From the NCBI RefSeq assembly GCF_030867145.1, contig NC_134415.1:67299300-67363299 (forward strand): a stretch of DNA of 64,000 bases. The letters are read 5' to 3'. A program made the translations under genes and the position numbers. The notes under the pieces are model-generated. The model had not been told where the DNA came from, did no database searches, and saw only the letters and a program-made list of their open reading frames with translations. Source of the DNA: Opisthocomus hoazin (taxonomy: Eukaryota; Chordata; Aves; Opisthocomiformes; Opisthocomidae). Below are positions 33,316 through 46,218 of this stretch, piece after piece. Every line of letters begins with the position of its first letter. Position 1 is the stretch's first letter.

Positions 33316-36300
33316 AAAATATTTGGCTTTCTCATCCTGCAGGGATTGTCTCCAAAATAAAATGCCCATTTAATGTCTTCTTTTTCCTGTAGTTCTCAGA
33401 AGCCAGCACCTCTGCTTGCTCTTTTCTTGTCTTGCTTTCCAGAACTGCATGTATGGCAGTAAAACCATTCCCCTCTCTGCGCATAACTTGGGCAAGGATT
33501 GAATACTTAAGGAAGATAACAGATTTGATGAAGAAATTCAGAAACACAAAACTGACAAATGAAATAAACAAGTTTATCATTATTTCCTGCATGGAAGCAT
33601 AAAAAGGAAAGTTTCAAAGGAAACAACTTTCAAGCAACAGAACATGTAAGAACATGTGATTTAAATGAGTTTATGAAGTAAGATTTAAATATAGGCTTTT
33701 GAATTGGCTGGATGATATCTACTCAGTTCTTTAAAGGTTCATTTTGTTCAATGACAGAAATGATTTAACTTCATTAATAACTTTATTTTATTAGTTAAAC
33801 AAACTGATATAACAAAATAGATAAAAAGAACAAAAAGAAAACCCCAACAACTTAAATCCATCAACATCCAGCAAAAAAACCTCAGACTATCACTCAGTCT
33901 GGGCCATTAAAACTAACATCAAAATAAATTAGGAATTAAGCAATGCAGCTATCAAATCAAGACCACGCCAAATATGAGTCTCCCTTCTTTGAACTCCGTT
34001 CTGGTTGTGACAATTTTGCCTCCTGGAACCCCATCAAGCAGTGGTATTACACAACAGACACCAGGAGAGCACTCTTGATGAGCAGAATTTGGTAATCTTT
34101 TTTTCCCAGAAGCTGTCTTTTCAGAACTCCATGGACTATTAAAACAAGCCATAAACCAGGTTCTATTTCAGTCCTTCTTTAACTTGTGAAGTATATCTTA
34201 CAGATAGAGGACCAACGAGCTCAAAAGCATCCCGATGAGGCATGAGAAGGCAGCAGCATGTTGTGAGTGAGGGGAAGGCTGACCTGTCTCTAGTGAATGC
34301 TTAGGATTGTTTCAAACAGAGGGACCATTTGGCTGTGGACATAGGTCCTCTCCCATTCCAGCTATGTTGAGGGAGATGGGATCTGCCCTTGTGGTCCCTC
34401 AGCTGCTTGTCACCATTCTTCTGCTAGAAGGTATGCCTTTTTTCAGATCTTCTGGTGGCCCATCATGTGAGCACTTCCCATGAAATAAGCTAAGTTAGCA
34501 ATGACATATATGTGAAACTCCCCACTCTGTTTTGGCTGTCCTAAGTACTTCTGGGTTAAGACAGTTCACTGGACAACCTGCCACCTCCTGTGTAGGACTG
34601 AGCACTGGTAGCATTAGGGTGATGGCAAGGACTTGGGACCAGGTTGGAACCATCATCTCTGTAGGGAACAGCTGAAGCTGTTCTGAGGCTGAAGGAGGAG
34701 TGTCTGCAGTATTATTTGTTGTGATGGGAACTTTGACTGACCCTCATACAGACCTGCAACAATTCCACAACAAAAATTTAAGTATTTAAAAAGACTGGGA
34801 GATTTCCCAGCTAGAGATAAATCAACAGCTAAAAAGAAATCCAGAAGACAAAACAAAGAGGAAGGAAAAATATGCAGTTCATGAACTCTGGCTTTCACAG
34901 CCGTTGAGATTCTATTAGAATGTATCTTAGATCTCTGTTCAAAAAAGAGACAATGCTTGCAATTTCCTTCTACTCGTGGACCCACCATGAGTGAAGAAAG
35001 ATTGGGCAGCTGTTGGCACAGCCTCTTTAGTTACATCTCAAACTCCTTTTCACCAGGAAACCCATGGAGACACTGAGTGACAGCAGTGTTCCTCAGTTAA
35101 GGGGCTTCTTGGCCTTGCCCTGGTGTCTCACAAACAGCTCTCAGTGGACTTGGCGAGATCTTCCTCCAGACCTATGGACAAATCTGTTCCAATGGGACAG
35201 TGTGTGAGCTATGCAACTTTATCTGGTTGGGTTCAAATGTGGTTTCCTTAGTTATGCCTATTTTGGGCAAATTCCTACTGAACCAAAACTTTGGAAGATT
35301 TTCTGTCTTTGTATCAGAGCATATATGTCTATGATCTTCCCCTTCAAGTAGCAAAAATGTAGACACTGAACACCCGCATTCCTGAAGGAGCCAAGATGGT
35401 TTTATCTGAGTGGCAAGGTCCAGGGATGATAGTACGTTGCCAGGTTATGTAAGGTCCAGTTCACATATCCAGTTAAAAAGAGGGCTTTTGTCAACACTGA
35501 CAACTTAACATTTATTTATCAATGAAGATAAAACTTAGAGAACCAGAGAGCTGACAATCATCTTTCCATTTGGAAGGCAGCATTGCATCAGACAGCTGAT
35601 CTTTTGGAGTCTCTGTCAGTACTGAAATGCTACTTTAAAATTTGTAAGGTGAAATGCAGTTAAGAAATAAATTTATCTCACCCTGGTGTATTACTGCTCT
35701 CACCATGCATAATGTTCATTTCCTCTCTTGGAATCCTGATGTGCAGCAGCAAGTTACACAGCCCTGGCTTCTGTGAACCCATTGGCTTCGCTTAAGATAC
35801 ACATCTTCATTTTCAACAATGCTGTCATGTTCCTTCCTAATCCAGGCCACTGTGTCTGCTTATTAACTAATAGGAGGTATTTCCTCAGGACAGTTCTTCT
35901 CTTCATTAGTATGTTTGCTGGTTTATCTCAGACCTGCCAAAATAAAAAATGCATAATAAATTTCAGAATAAAAGCCCTGGACTTTTTAAAACTTCATCCG
36001 TATAATGAAGAAGTAAAGTCTTGGGTTTTGACCTCTTATGTTCTCTTTTGGAGGCACAGTTTGAACATGTCAAGAACAGGAACCAAAGCAGTCATTAACT
36101 AATTAAGATTTAGTAACTTCAGACCATGAATGAGCTCAAAATATTATTTGCCCCTTTGCCCCTCTTGTGTCTGTCTTCCCCTCCAGGTGCCACACTTCTG
36201 TTGTGTGCCCAACAACTGCATGGGTCAGGCCAAAATTCAGCCCTCAGCAATCTCAGTAAAGGGTCCACTGCAAAGACCCATGTGGATAACATGATAGACA

Positions 36301-39300
36301 GCATTTAATCTTTCAAATGCTGAAGCTGGTACAGTCACACCGTGTAATAAAAAAGCACTGTTAGAATGAACTGATAGTAGCTGGGACATATGGGGTTTTA
36401 ATGAGAAAATTCTAAAATAAGCTATGACAACTCAGTCCTGTAGTCCTTTTCTAAAAGTCACTAATCTCACAGCCAACAGAAATGTTACCTGATGGAGGAC
36501 TGTGCACTCCAGTATGACATCAGCAGCTTCCTTGATATTTATAGTCCTGTAAATTATGGATATGCAGCCATTTATCTTTCCTGGAGTAGATTCAAACCTG
36601 GCGTAAGCTCGTTAGGCTTGCAGCTGGGTAGACTTGGCTCTTTTTCTCTTACACAGATCCTACTCCAGAAAAGCACTTAACTCTTAAGGACAAGAATAAT
36701 CTGATTATTTTTGCTGGAACTGTGCATCTGATTTTAGGCGTGTATTAGACTTAAAGGACCCCCGACAAGGATGTGATCGGTCAGTTTACTCTTGCTGATA
36801 AATAAAAACATAATTATTCCTAATTGCATCTGAAACTTTCAGCTTTGGCTGCAACCATTTTATTTCTGCTTTACAGTGATACTAGCGCACAAGAGCAGCT
36901 AGATGTCTCACTAGAACAAATTCTGGAAAGATTAGTTAGAGACTCTTTGTTACTAACAGTATTTTCTCTCAATTCACAGCTTCAAGATTTTGAACATTTG
37001 AGAAAAAAAAGTCACAGAGAGAGCTTGTTGGATAAGGTCAAAAATAAATGGTGCTGCCTCACTTCAATGTAGATTGTTCTGAAAAAAAATATATAGGGAA
37101 AAATCACCTATTGTTATTTGGATCATTTGACTGCCTCAGTCCATTTTGTACAGAGTGTAACACAAGCAAGTGAAAATCTATCTGAAAAGAGAGCAGTTAC
37201 TATTTTATGTGAAGCTCCTTGAACTCATGATTGTTCTCAGAATATCTTCACCGAAAGAGGACTGGAGCTTTCCATCTTTCTGTTGACTGCAGTCAGTACT
37301 GCATCAGGTTTTAAACAATGGGTGCAATTATGTTACTTCTTTACAAGCTAGCCAGCTTGCTCTTACTGACCTTTAAGAAATAAATATGTGGGCATTAAAC
37401 AGCCTAACAACCCTGAGAAGTGGTTTCACCCCCGGAAAGTCACGCTTTAGGATGGATAATGAATAAAGAGCTTATCAGAATCTTTGTAACATATTAGAAA
37501 CATTCTCCAGAATACCTATAAAATTCATTAGAGGCTAATGATCTGCACTGAAGCCTGATAAGACAGAAGCTCAGGAAAGAGCTGAGAAAAACATGATCCA
37601 TCAGAGTCATGGAAATCTAGGGTTTGGAGTAGAAAAGTACTAAGTACATAGATAGGGAGCATTTCTATTTGGAAAAAAATAGTGAAAGGAAAAATAAATC
37701 AGGTTTTCTCATATGGTACAGAAAATGTCTTAGATTTCTTTGCTGCAAGTATTCAAAGGGAGAGCTTCAGCACTGAATTGTGTAGTCTGTAGGTTATATC
37801 TATGTTGCTAAATAAAAGAGGATCAGGAATCAGAGCTGTATGCATCAACTTGCGTCTGCCCTGCTCAGGGCTCACTTGCTCTGGAGTAGACTGATGACAT
37901 CCACACAACAGCGGTTCTGTGGGTCCAGTATTGCCCTAAAATACAAATGTACTTTTGCATATGCTTTTTAATTTCAGTTGTTGTGTTGTTCAAAATGTTG
38001 TGACGGCCACCTGACCAGTGCTTTTGAGCGTAAAAGTGAGGGTGGTATGTCCTGACACATTTAGGAGTGGTCCTTGGAGTGAAAAGCTGACACACTGCAC
38101 CAGGGCACAGCCCCGGAGAAAGCTGGAGCAGTCTAAAAACAAAATTAGGGATTGAGCAAGCAATTAAGCAGTGTGGAAGATTAGGAGGCTGCCCTGACCT
38201 CAGCTCCCAGCCGTTGATTATTTCATAGCCTAGTCATTCCTTCAGAGACCGCTTGTGGCTGAGTGGCCTGCAACAAACTACAAGTCTAGATCTGTAAATG
38301 AGTAAATAAGAAGGAAGCCTGGTGGGTTCTTCTGTAGCATAATGATGTCACTGTAGAAAGGGAACACCTACATTCATTAGCCAGTGTGGACACGAGGGGG
38401 ATTGCGCCGACTGATATGAGTGCGGCCTTTTTGCACTGAATATTAGGTGTGGATCTAAACCTTAGGCAGAGGGTCAAGGCAGAGGGCAAGACGACACAAC
38501 CTATAAAGCTTCCCTATGTTAAGGGAACTGAGGTGGTTCATAGGTCTTGGGCTGACCCCCTTTAAAGGAATTCACTACCTCTCCATGGTGTCAATGGAAG
38601 AAAAAACATTTATTAGCGTTGATAACAGAAGCGTATGTCTGGAAGCAAATAGAAATGCCAGGAATGAAAGTTTATAATTGTAAAATGAATGAAAATGTAG
38701 AAACTGCAAAGAGATCATTAAATGCATAGAGAAGCAGTGTTTATATTTAACTGTAAATTAAACATTAAAAATGCCTAATTAATAGGATTTAAGAGAATAA
38801 ACTGCAAAATGGAGAGTAATTTTTCTACTCCACTTCTAAATTAGGCAGAAAATCCAGCTTGAAATCATTAATTGTTTTTTGAGTTGCTGTGTTTTCTAGG
38901 GAAATATCAGCTGTGATAACTAGATGGCATTGCGTTATATGCTTTGAGGTCTCTGAGCTTCAAAGATATACTTGGCCTACAAATTATTCTTTGCCACTGT
39001 ATGAATTATTTTGGTTAGTGTTAATGTAAGCTGTTCTTATTGCAAGCTATCTCTAGAACTGGGGTTTTGATAGCAATGCCAAACTTCACGATACAGGTAG
39101 TGAAAACACAATGTTGGCACCATTAAGAAGCGATGAAATTACACAGAACTGAGATCCAGCTGCAATTTCAAAGCCAAGTGGGGGGTCGTGATTTTGGAAA
39201 ACTGAGACTAAACAAACCCTCAACTACTCAAGGTTTTAATTACACCCAGTTCCCCCTGCTGTTTCCTATATGTCTACCAGTGGTGCTGACTAGATATAGA

Positions 39301-41764
39301 GGTGCAGTGACTTCCCTCCGAGATTCAGATCCATAAGCAGTGTTACTAGTGTCAGTCCAAATGATCAAATTTGATTTCTCAGTTCTCCATTTTCCTTGCA
39401 GAGAGTGAGTGATCCCTTCAGGCATTAAGGAAATTCTTAATTTGTAGATTGATTATTTTTCTCTCCCTTGAGTAGAACCTTTTCTGCAGAAAATATCAGT
39501 TTTGAGAAGCAGCCATCTGCTCCTGAAATAGAGGGCTCATTACCAGATTGTGTAGCAAATGAGAACACCCTGCAGGCACTGTGACATCAAGAGATTTCAA
39601 ATTGGTATAACAGAGGCTCTAGCTGCATGTATACCAAACCAAAATAAGCCGGAACTACTAGAAAAACCAGCAGTCCTGTGCTGTCCTGCCCCTGCTGCTT
39701 GATTAAAAAATAAAAAATTTTAATTTTGATTAGATTTCTATTGCATCTTTGGTACAAAAGGTGAAGTTGTTCTTGGGGCATGAAGAAGTAGAACAGGACT
39801 GTTTTATTTTCAGCTGCAACCTCAGATAGTGCTGGCTCAAAATGTTAAAGTGAACATAAAACAAAGGCCTCAGTGTAGGTTTTACCCTGCTCTATTAGAA
39901 ACTGAATACATATATGCTTGAGTATAATGGGAGTTCAAAACACTCACTTGTGCCAGTTGGGCCTTTTTTTTCCCCCCTTCCCTGTCACAAATACATTCAC
40001 TAAATGAAAGGGCACACTTACGCTGCCAGTTTTCACAGTTATGATTAAATCTTCACGCAGCCTCCAGTGGAAATCCAGAACCCCTTTCTGAGGACATGAA
40101 GTAAACAATGTTTGCCCCAAGTGTGTTGCAGAGATAAGTGGTTAATGCATTAAAGCAATGACTTTGGGGTTTGAATTAATTCTGACCTCCTTCTCCAGAA
40201 ACAGATATCTGTAATACAGTACAGGCACTGCCAATAAGTGCTGAGGTGCTTTTGATGAGATCTGTGATGCAGAGGCATTTTTTTAAGGGGAAAATAAGAC
40301 ATGAATAGGAATTCTTGACAATCAGCATTTGAAGAGGTGATCAATTTTTATGCAGTAAAGTTCTCTACTATGTCACATGCTATTTAATTCATTTCATCAG
40401 CTCAAGAAAAGCTATTTGTCTAAATTCATACCTCTAACATAAATTCTAGCTATGACATCAGGAGAGAAATTGGCTCATTGATCTTATATTCCTCAGGCTG
40501 CTGAGATTTTGGTTTGGGAAAGATGTTTTCTGATGTTGAAAGAAACAAAACGCATGAGTTTCAGTTCCTAACTGTCTAATTCTTGTTTTAGCATAAGCAA
40601 TACTAGGAAAAAGAGTATACGCTGGCCAAGCCATGTGACTGACTTCCTTAAGTTGAAAGAAGTTCCTTGCGTGAATCCCTATCTACTAACACAAATGGTA
40701 AGACTCTTTTGACTACAAGAGAGCCAATATTTATTCTTGGCATTTTTAGATGATTATTGCTATAGATTAAATGTGACCTTTTTTATGTTTTAAATATCGG
40801 GATATTGAGACTGCAGTTTTTGAGTCTGCTTTGTGTCCGGGTGCCTGGAAGAGTCTGAATCCTGCTGAAACTTCATGGCCCTGTGCATGCAGATAGCAAA
40901 GGACCAGGATCCCAGCCTCTGGCTTCAATTTGTGTAGCAGTTTATCCCACATGCAGCTGCCTTGATACCAGTGGTAAGGGTTGCAAAACCTCATCCAAAT
41001 GAAATTTCTGGATACTTCATGGGCATTAATTAATGTGATCCTCCCATTTCTTTAATTGTTTTCAATTTTCAATAATTACTATTGTGCTCATTTCACTCCC
41101 AAAATCTGCATGCTGGGAATTCTGTTTATATTTGGTCTTTCAAAAAAATTCCAGAACCCTAAACTCTTACTACTCCCGTGCCACAGCTGGGTACAGTGAC
41201 TTCATAGGAATCCAACCTGTTTCCAGGCTGAGGGTGAAATGATGAAATATCTTTTGCTAGAAATTAACCTCTCTTTCCCCAGTACCTCTGGTATTCATTC
41301 AAGATGACAGAGATGCAAACCAGCTTCAAACCCATTTTATTCTCACTCGTTGGAGCAGACTTCTCAGGATTTGCACAGATGATTATGTTAAGAATATTTG
41401 AGGCCCAAAACCACTGGGAGAACCAAGGACATGGTTTTGGCCAGTGCTGAGTACGTTTCAGGGCATCTCTGTACTCCAGGTGCTGCAGACCCTCCAGCTG
41501 GCTACGAGAACTACTACACTACCTAAAGCAGTACAACTCTGTATAATCACAGTAGGTGAGGTCCCCGGAGAGTATGTTTAAGCACAATGGCATGATCTAT
41601 TCAGCTGAGCTTTAAAAGATATACAGCTTGCAGTTCTGGAACTAGTACAGTCAGCTCTAGGGCGTCTCTGTATCGACCGCATGGGGAGGATAAGTCCTTC
41701 AGTTTTTTCTTTTATTAAATATAAAGCAACTTATAAACAGTAAAGTGATATTGAGATACTGTTA
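33316..41764. other. Gene desert segment, no gene recognised
   Basis: AT-rich sequence with no gene recognised. Plus-strand exon-like blocks were noted after 36,187 (pyrimidine tract and CAG) and at 36,877-37,072 (an open frame with heptad-like leucines), both weak. No large repeat was seen. Confidence 0.45.
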
Positions 41765-41964
41765 AAAGTGAGAAATTCAGCAGTCTCAAGAGTAGAGCCT
41801 TATGAGTCACCGAGTCCTGATACATACGTACATCTCTCCCTGCAACCTGGTGCCCCTGCAGCACAGCTGCTTGGGCCAGCCTATCACAAATACATGCTTA
41901 AGACTGAAAAAAGCAAAGTCTGGACTGCACATTGTTTTGGTGCTTGTTGCAGGAGATGCAAGAT

Positions 41965-44707
41965 CATGACTTGGGAAACAAACAGGAGGAGTTGGAAGCA
42001 ATCGTGCTGCTGGAAAACTACGACCTGATTGCCATCACGGAAACTTGGTGGGATGAATCCCACGACTGGAATGTGGCTCTTGATGGCTACAGGCTGTTCA
42101 GAAGGGACAGGCGAGGAAGGAGGGGCGGGGGCGTTGCCCTTTACGTCAAGAAAACACTACAGAGTGAAGACCTGTCCCTGAAGAATAACCGCGAGCAGGT
42201 CGAAAGCTTATGGGTAAGAATCAGAGAGAGAGGCAACAAAGGGAACCTAGTGGTTGGTGTCTACAGGCCACCATATCAAAAGGAGCTGACAGACGAAGCG
42301 TTCTTCCTCCAACTCCAGGAGGCTTTGTGCTCGCAGGCTCTCATCCTACTGGGGACTTCAATCACCCTGACATCTGCTGGAAAAGCAACATGGCAAGCTG
42401 TAGGCAATCCAGCAGGTTCCTAGAATGCATTGAGGACAACTTCTTAAACCAGGTAATAAGCACCCCTACCCGAGGGGATGCGATACTAGACCTGGTGGTC
42501 ACCAATGCGAGTGAGCTTGTTGGGGATGTCAAGATCGAAGGCAGCCTGGGCTGCAGTGACCACGTGCTGGTGGAACTAATGCTACTGAGGGAAATGGGAA
42601 TAACGAAGAGCATAGTCAGGACCCTAAATTTTAGGAGGGCAAATTTCCAGCTCTTCAAGGAGATAGTCAGAAGGACTCCCTGGGAAACGGTCCTCAGGGA
42701 CAGGGGAAAAGAACAGAGCTGGCAGGTCTTTAAGGATGTATTCCAGAGAGTGCAAGAGCTCTCGATCCCCAAGTGTAAGAAGTCGGGCAGAGAAGTGAAG
42801 AGACCAACATGGCTGAGACAAGAGATGCTGGTCAAACTAAGGAAGAAGAGGGAACTGCACAGGCAGTGGAAGCAGGGACTGGCTCCCTGGGAAGAGTATA
42901 GGGAAGCTGCCTGGTTGTGTAGGGATGGGGTCAGGAAGGCTAAGGCATAGCTGGAGCTGAACTTGGCAAGGGATGTGAAAAATAACAAGAAGGGCTTCTA
43001 TAGGTATGTCAGCTGGAAAAAGATGGTCAAAGAAAGCGTACCCCGCTAATGAGCGAGACTGGCAAACTGGTAATAGCAGATGAGAAGAAAGCTGAGGTAC
43101 TCAACAAATTTTTTGCCTCAGTCTTCGCTGGCAACCTCTCTCCTCACCCCTCCTGAGTTGATGGGTGGCATAAAGGAGACCAGGAGGGTAAAATACCTCC
43201 AGCTGTAAGTGAAGATCAGGTTCGGGACCTCCTGAGGAACCTAAACGTACAGAAGTCCATGGGACCTGATGAGATGCATCCCAGAGTCCTGAGGGAACTG
43301 GCTGATGTAGTTGCCAAGCCACTCTCCATGATATTTGAAAAGTCATGGCAGTCAGGGGAAGTCCCCAGTGACTGGAAAAAGGGAAACATTGTGCCCCTTT
43401 TCAAAAAGGGTAGAAAGAAACACCCTGGGAACTACCAACCTGTCAGCCTCACCTCTGTGCCTGGGAAGATCATGGAACAGATCCTCCTAGAAGATATGCT
43501 AAGGCACATGGAGGCCAGGGAGGTGATTCGAGACAGCCAGCATGGCTTCACCAAGGGCAAGTCCTGCCTCACCAACCTAGTGGCTTTCTATGATGGTGTA
43601 ACAACAAGAGTGGACAAGGGAAAACCAATGGACGTCATCTATCTGGGTTTTTGTAAAGCCTTTGACACTGACCCCCACAACATCCTTCTCTTGAAATTGG
43701 AGAGCCATGGATTTGATGGGTGGACCGTTCGGTGGATAAGGAATTGGTTGGATGGTTGCAGCCAAAGGGTAGTGGTCAACGGCTCAATGTCCGGATGGAG
43801 ACCAGTGACAAGTGGAGTCCCTCAGGGGTCCGTACTGGGACCGCTGCTGTTCAATATATTTATCAATGACATGGACAGCGACATCGAGTGTACCCTCAGC
43901 AAGTTTGCAGATGACACCAAGCTGAGTGGTACGGTTGAAACACCAGAAGGACAGGATGCCATCCAGAGGGACCTGGACAAGCTGGAGAGGTGGGCCTGTG
44001 TGAACCTCATGAGGTTCAACAAGGCCAAGTGCAAGGTCCTACACCTGGGTCGGGGTAATCCCCGGTATCAATACAGGCTGGGAGACGAAAGGATCGAGAG
44101 CAGCCCTGCTGAGAGGGACTTGGGGGTACTGATAGACGAAAGGCTGGACATGAGTCGGCAATGTGCACTGGCAGCCCAGAGGGCCAACCGTGTCCTGGGC
44201 TGCATCAAGAGAAGCATGGCCAGCAGGTTGAGAGAGGTGATTCTGCCCCTCTACTCTGCTCTGGTGAGACCTCACCTGGAGTACTGCATTCAGCTCTGGA
44301 GCCCTCAGCACAAGAAGGACATGGAACTGTTGGAGCGGGTCCAAAGGAGGGCTACAAAAATGATCCGAGGGCTGGAGCACCTCTCCTATGAGGCCAGGCT
44401 GAGAGAGTTGGGCTTGTTCAGCCTGGAGAAGAGAAGGCTGCGGGGAGACCTGATTGCAGCCTTTCAGTACTTAAAGGGAGCCTGTAGGAAAGATGGGGAC
44501 AATATTTTTAGTAGAGACAGCAGTGACAGGACGAGGGGTAATGGTTTTAAACTAAAACAGGGTAGGTTTAGGCTGGATATAAGGAAGAAATTCTTTACAA
44601 TGAGGGTTGTGAAACACTGGAATGGGTTGCCCAGAGAGGTAGTGGAGGCCCCATCCCTGGAAACATTCAAGGCCAGGTTGGACGGGGCTCTGAGTAACCT
44701 GATCTAG
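41965..44707 (+). pseudogene. CR1 ORF2 (APE endonuclease + reverse transcriptase) pseudogene
   Basis: The endonuclease part reads in one frame to about 42,354 (TETWW, GVYRPP). There one G is missing from a G-run at 42,351-42,354, so GDFNHPDICW falls into a second frame. That frame continues to a TAG at 42,948-42,950, and homology resumes beyond it to about 43,040. A second one-base loss near 43,041-43,045 moves to a third frame, which has a TGA at 43,154-43,156. From 43,157 to the stop at 44,705-44,707 the frame is open. It includes [59 protein letters not shown] (motif B) and FADDTKL at about 43,904-43,924 (motif C). In motif A the expected Asp is Gly (codon GGT at 43,646-43,648). ORF2 is therefore dead on several counts. 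Confidence 0.93.
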
Positions 44708-44780
44708 TTAGTGGTGTCCCTGCTCGCTGCGGGGGGGTTGGACTAGATGACCTCTAGGGGTCCCTTCCGACCCAAAACTT

Positions 44781-44820
44781 TCTATGATTCTATGATTCTA
44801 TGATTCTATGATTCTATGAC
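44781..44820 (+). repeat. CR1 3' tail, five 8-bp TCTATGAT units
   Basis: Four perfect TCTATGAT units and a final TCTATGAC make 40 bp at the exact 3' end of the element. CR1 ends in such short direct repeats instead of poly(A). This fixes the 3' boundary at 44,820. Confidence 0.95.
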
Positions 44821-45426
44821 TTAATAGAGTAAGTCTGCCATTCATTTCTGGTCTCTAAAAAGGCATTTCCTAGCCTCTGCCCCTTGAAGGGCACAACCTT
44901 ACCTGAGCCTAATGTCATGCATGCTCTGTCATGGAAGAACTTCTTGGTAAGCCCAGCTCAAAAGTCAGATAGAAAGTATCATCCTTTTGAAACATCTACC
45001 CGTATTTTGGTCTAGAGATTTTCTAGTAACCCATTCTTGGGGGCAATTGCAAGCATGAGACTGGCAGCAGAGATTCGACTGAGGTTTCAGCCACATGTAA
45101 AAGTTTCTGGAAGTTCTCTCCAATAGGTCATGAACTACCCTCTTCTTCTATTGCATATACTCACCCACATTTGCATTTGGGTACAGCATAGGCCGGTATA
45201 CCAACGCAAGTAATTTCAAATTAAGGCGCTGTCTTTTCTGGCTCTATAGTGTAAGTTCCAATGCAAAATGTACAGAACACCCACGTAACCCATGGCTTTT
45301 AGATCTCAAAGTAAATGTTTTCACATAATCATGGATTGCATCCAAGCAAATGTCTGTAAGATGACATTTCTGGAAGCTTTTGCATCTTTACATTATATTT
45401 AGTTTACACAATATACTGTACAACTG
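44821..45426. other. Flank between CR1 and an older CR1/L3 fragment
   Basis: No gene or repeat recognised. Confidence 0.5.
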
Positions 45427-45550
45427 GAAAAAATGGCCATATGAGCCAGACCAACATTTGACCTCTTGTAGAGTGCCTTTGAGAACAGGCTATTTCTCTA
45501 CCCTCCTCTACGCTAACACCTTTTACATCAGACAATTTCCAAATCAGGAA
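45427..45550 (-). mobile_element. Ancient CR1/L3-like 3' UTR fragment (minus strand)
   Basis: ATGGCCATATGAGCCAGACC, then ATTTGACCTCTTGTAGAGTG and GAGAACAGGC, resembles the antisense 3' UTR of old amniote CR1/L3 elements (the 'ggccatactgg-gtcagacc' region). It is heavily diverged with approximate edges. Confidence 0.45.
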
Positions 45551-46142
45551 TTTCTTTGAAGTTTCTGGTCTTTCTTCCATAGTTTACTTTTCAAAACATC
45601 ACAAGGCCAGTGGAATTCTTGTATTCATGTGCTGGGGGCCCCCATGCAACTGAGCCTGGATTGGAGTTTCCCTCTCTTCTTTACATCCACCTTAGTTTCC
45701 TCTCTCTACAAGGCAGTCCTGTTCTTTTCTGAGTCACTGGGAGTCCCCAGAGTTTCTGGGTGGAGTTGAAATTTGGACTATCATGCAGCCTTTGTCCCCG
45801 AGGCACCATCCACCGTGTTTCTCAACAGAGCTCAGCACGGGCATCGTGCTGGAGCACCTTCAATGTAAAGGGAGAGGGGCTGCTTGTCCCTGTAAAGGCC
45901 CCCATTTCCACATGAAATTGATCCAAAAACATTTAGAGGAAGGGAACCAACACATTTCTACTGGAAATGTATCAAAGAGCAAAATCCAGCACCTTCTATC
46001 ATCTGGCTTTCTCATACTGTACATAATGTTTCCAGGGCTTCTGTCAAAATAGGCAGCGAGCTGTGCTCTTTGTGGGAACTGCTGCCAGGAGGGCATGACA
46101 AGGGAAAAATAATTTCCTTTTGAGTGCTTTTGAGAATCCCGT

Positions 46143-46218
46143 GGAGCCCGATCCAAAGCCCACTGCAGGCATTGGCAGTCCTGCCAGAGGGACTTTAATG
46201 TTCTTTGGATCAGGCTTC
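46143..46218. mobile_element. Palindromic MITE-like element with terminal inverted repeats
   Basis: The left end 46,143-46,158 (GGAGCCCGATCCAAAG) and the right end 46,203-46,218 (CTTTGGATCAGGCTTC) are inverted copies matching at 14 of 16 positions. A second nested inverted repeat, TGGCAG/CTGCCA with a 2-nt loop, lies at 46,173-46,186 in the middle, so the whole 76 bp can fold on itself. The terminal word GATCCAAAG/CTTTGGATC recurs in interspersed palindromic repeats of turtles, crocodilians and birds, probably an old non-autonomous DNA transposon. The family name is not certain. Confidence 0.65.

Larger units (their letters stand above)
41960..44820 (+). mobile_element. CR1 non-LTR retrotransposon, 5'-truncated, inactive
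   Basis: A 2.86 kb CR1 LINE on the plus strand. It starts inside the APE endonuclease domain of ORF2 (LGNKQEELEA, then TETWWDE), continues through the linker and reverse transcriptase, and ends with a short 3' UTR (GGACTAGATGACCTCTAGGG) plus five 8-bp tail units at 44,781-44,820. ORF1 and the N-terminal endonuclease part are missing, as is usual after incomplete reverse transcription. CR1 copies normally lack target-site duplications and none is obvious here. The 5' edge is uncertain: homology is clear from about 41,965 but may start up to about 100 bp earlier. Open frames upstream of this (about 41.77-41.96 kb) run into the element and do not mark a gene. Confidence 0.95.

Noticed and set aside
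42362..42988. 208-codon minus-strand frame inside the CR1
   Set aside because: It is the antisense shadow of CR1 ORF2.
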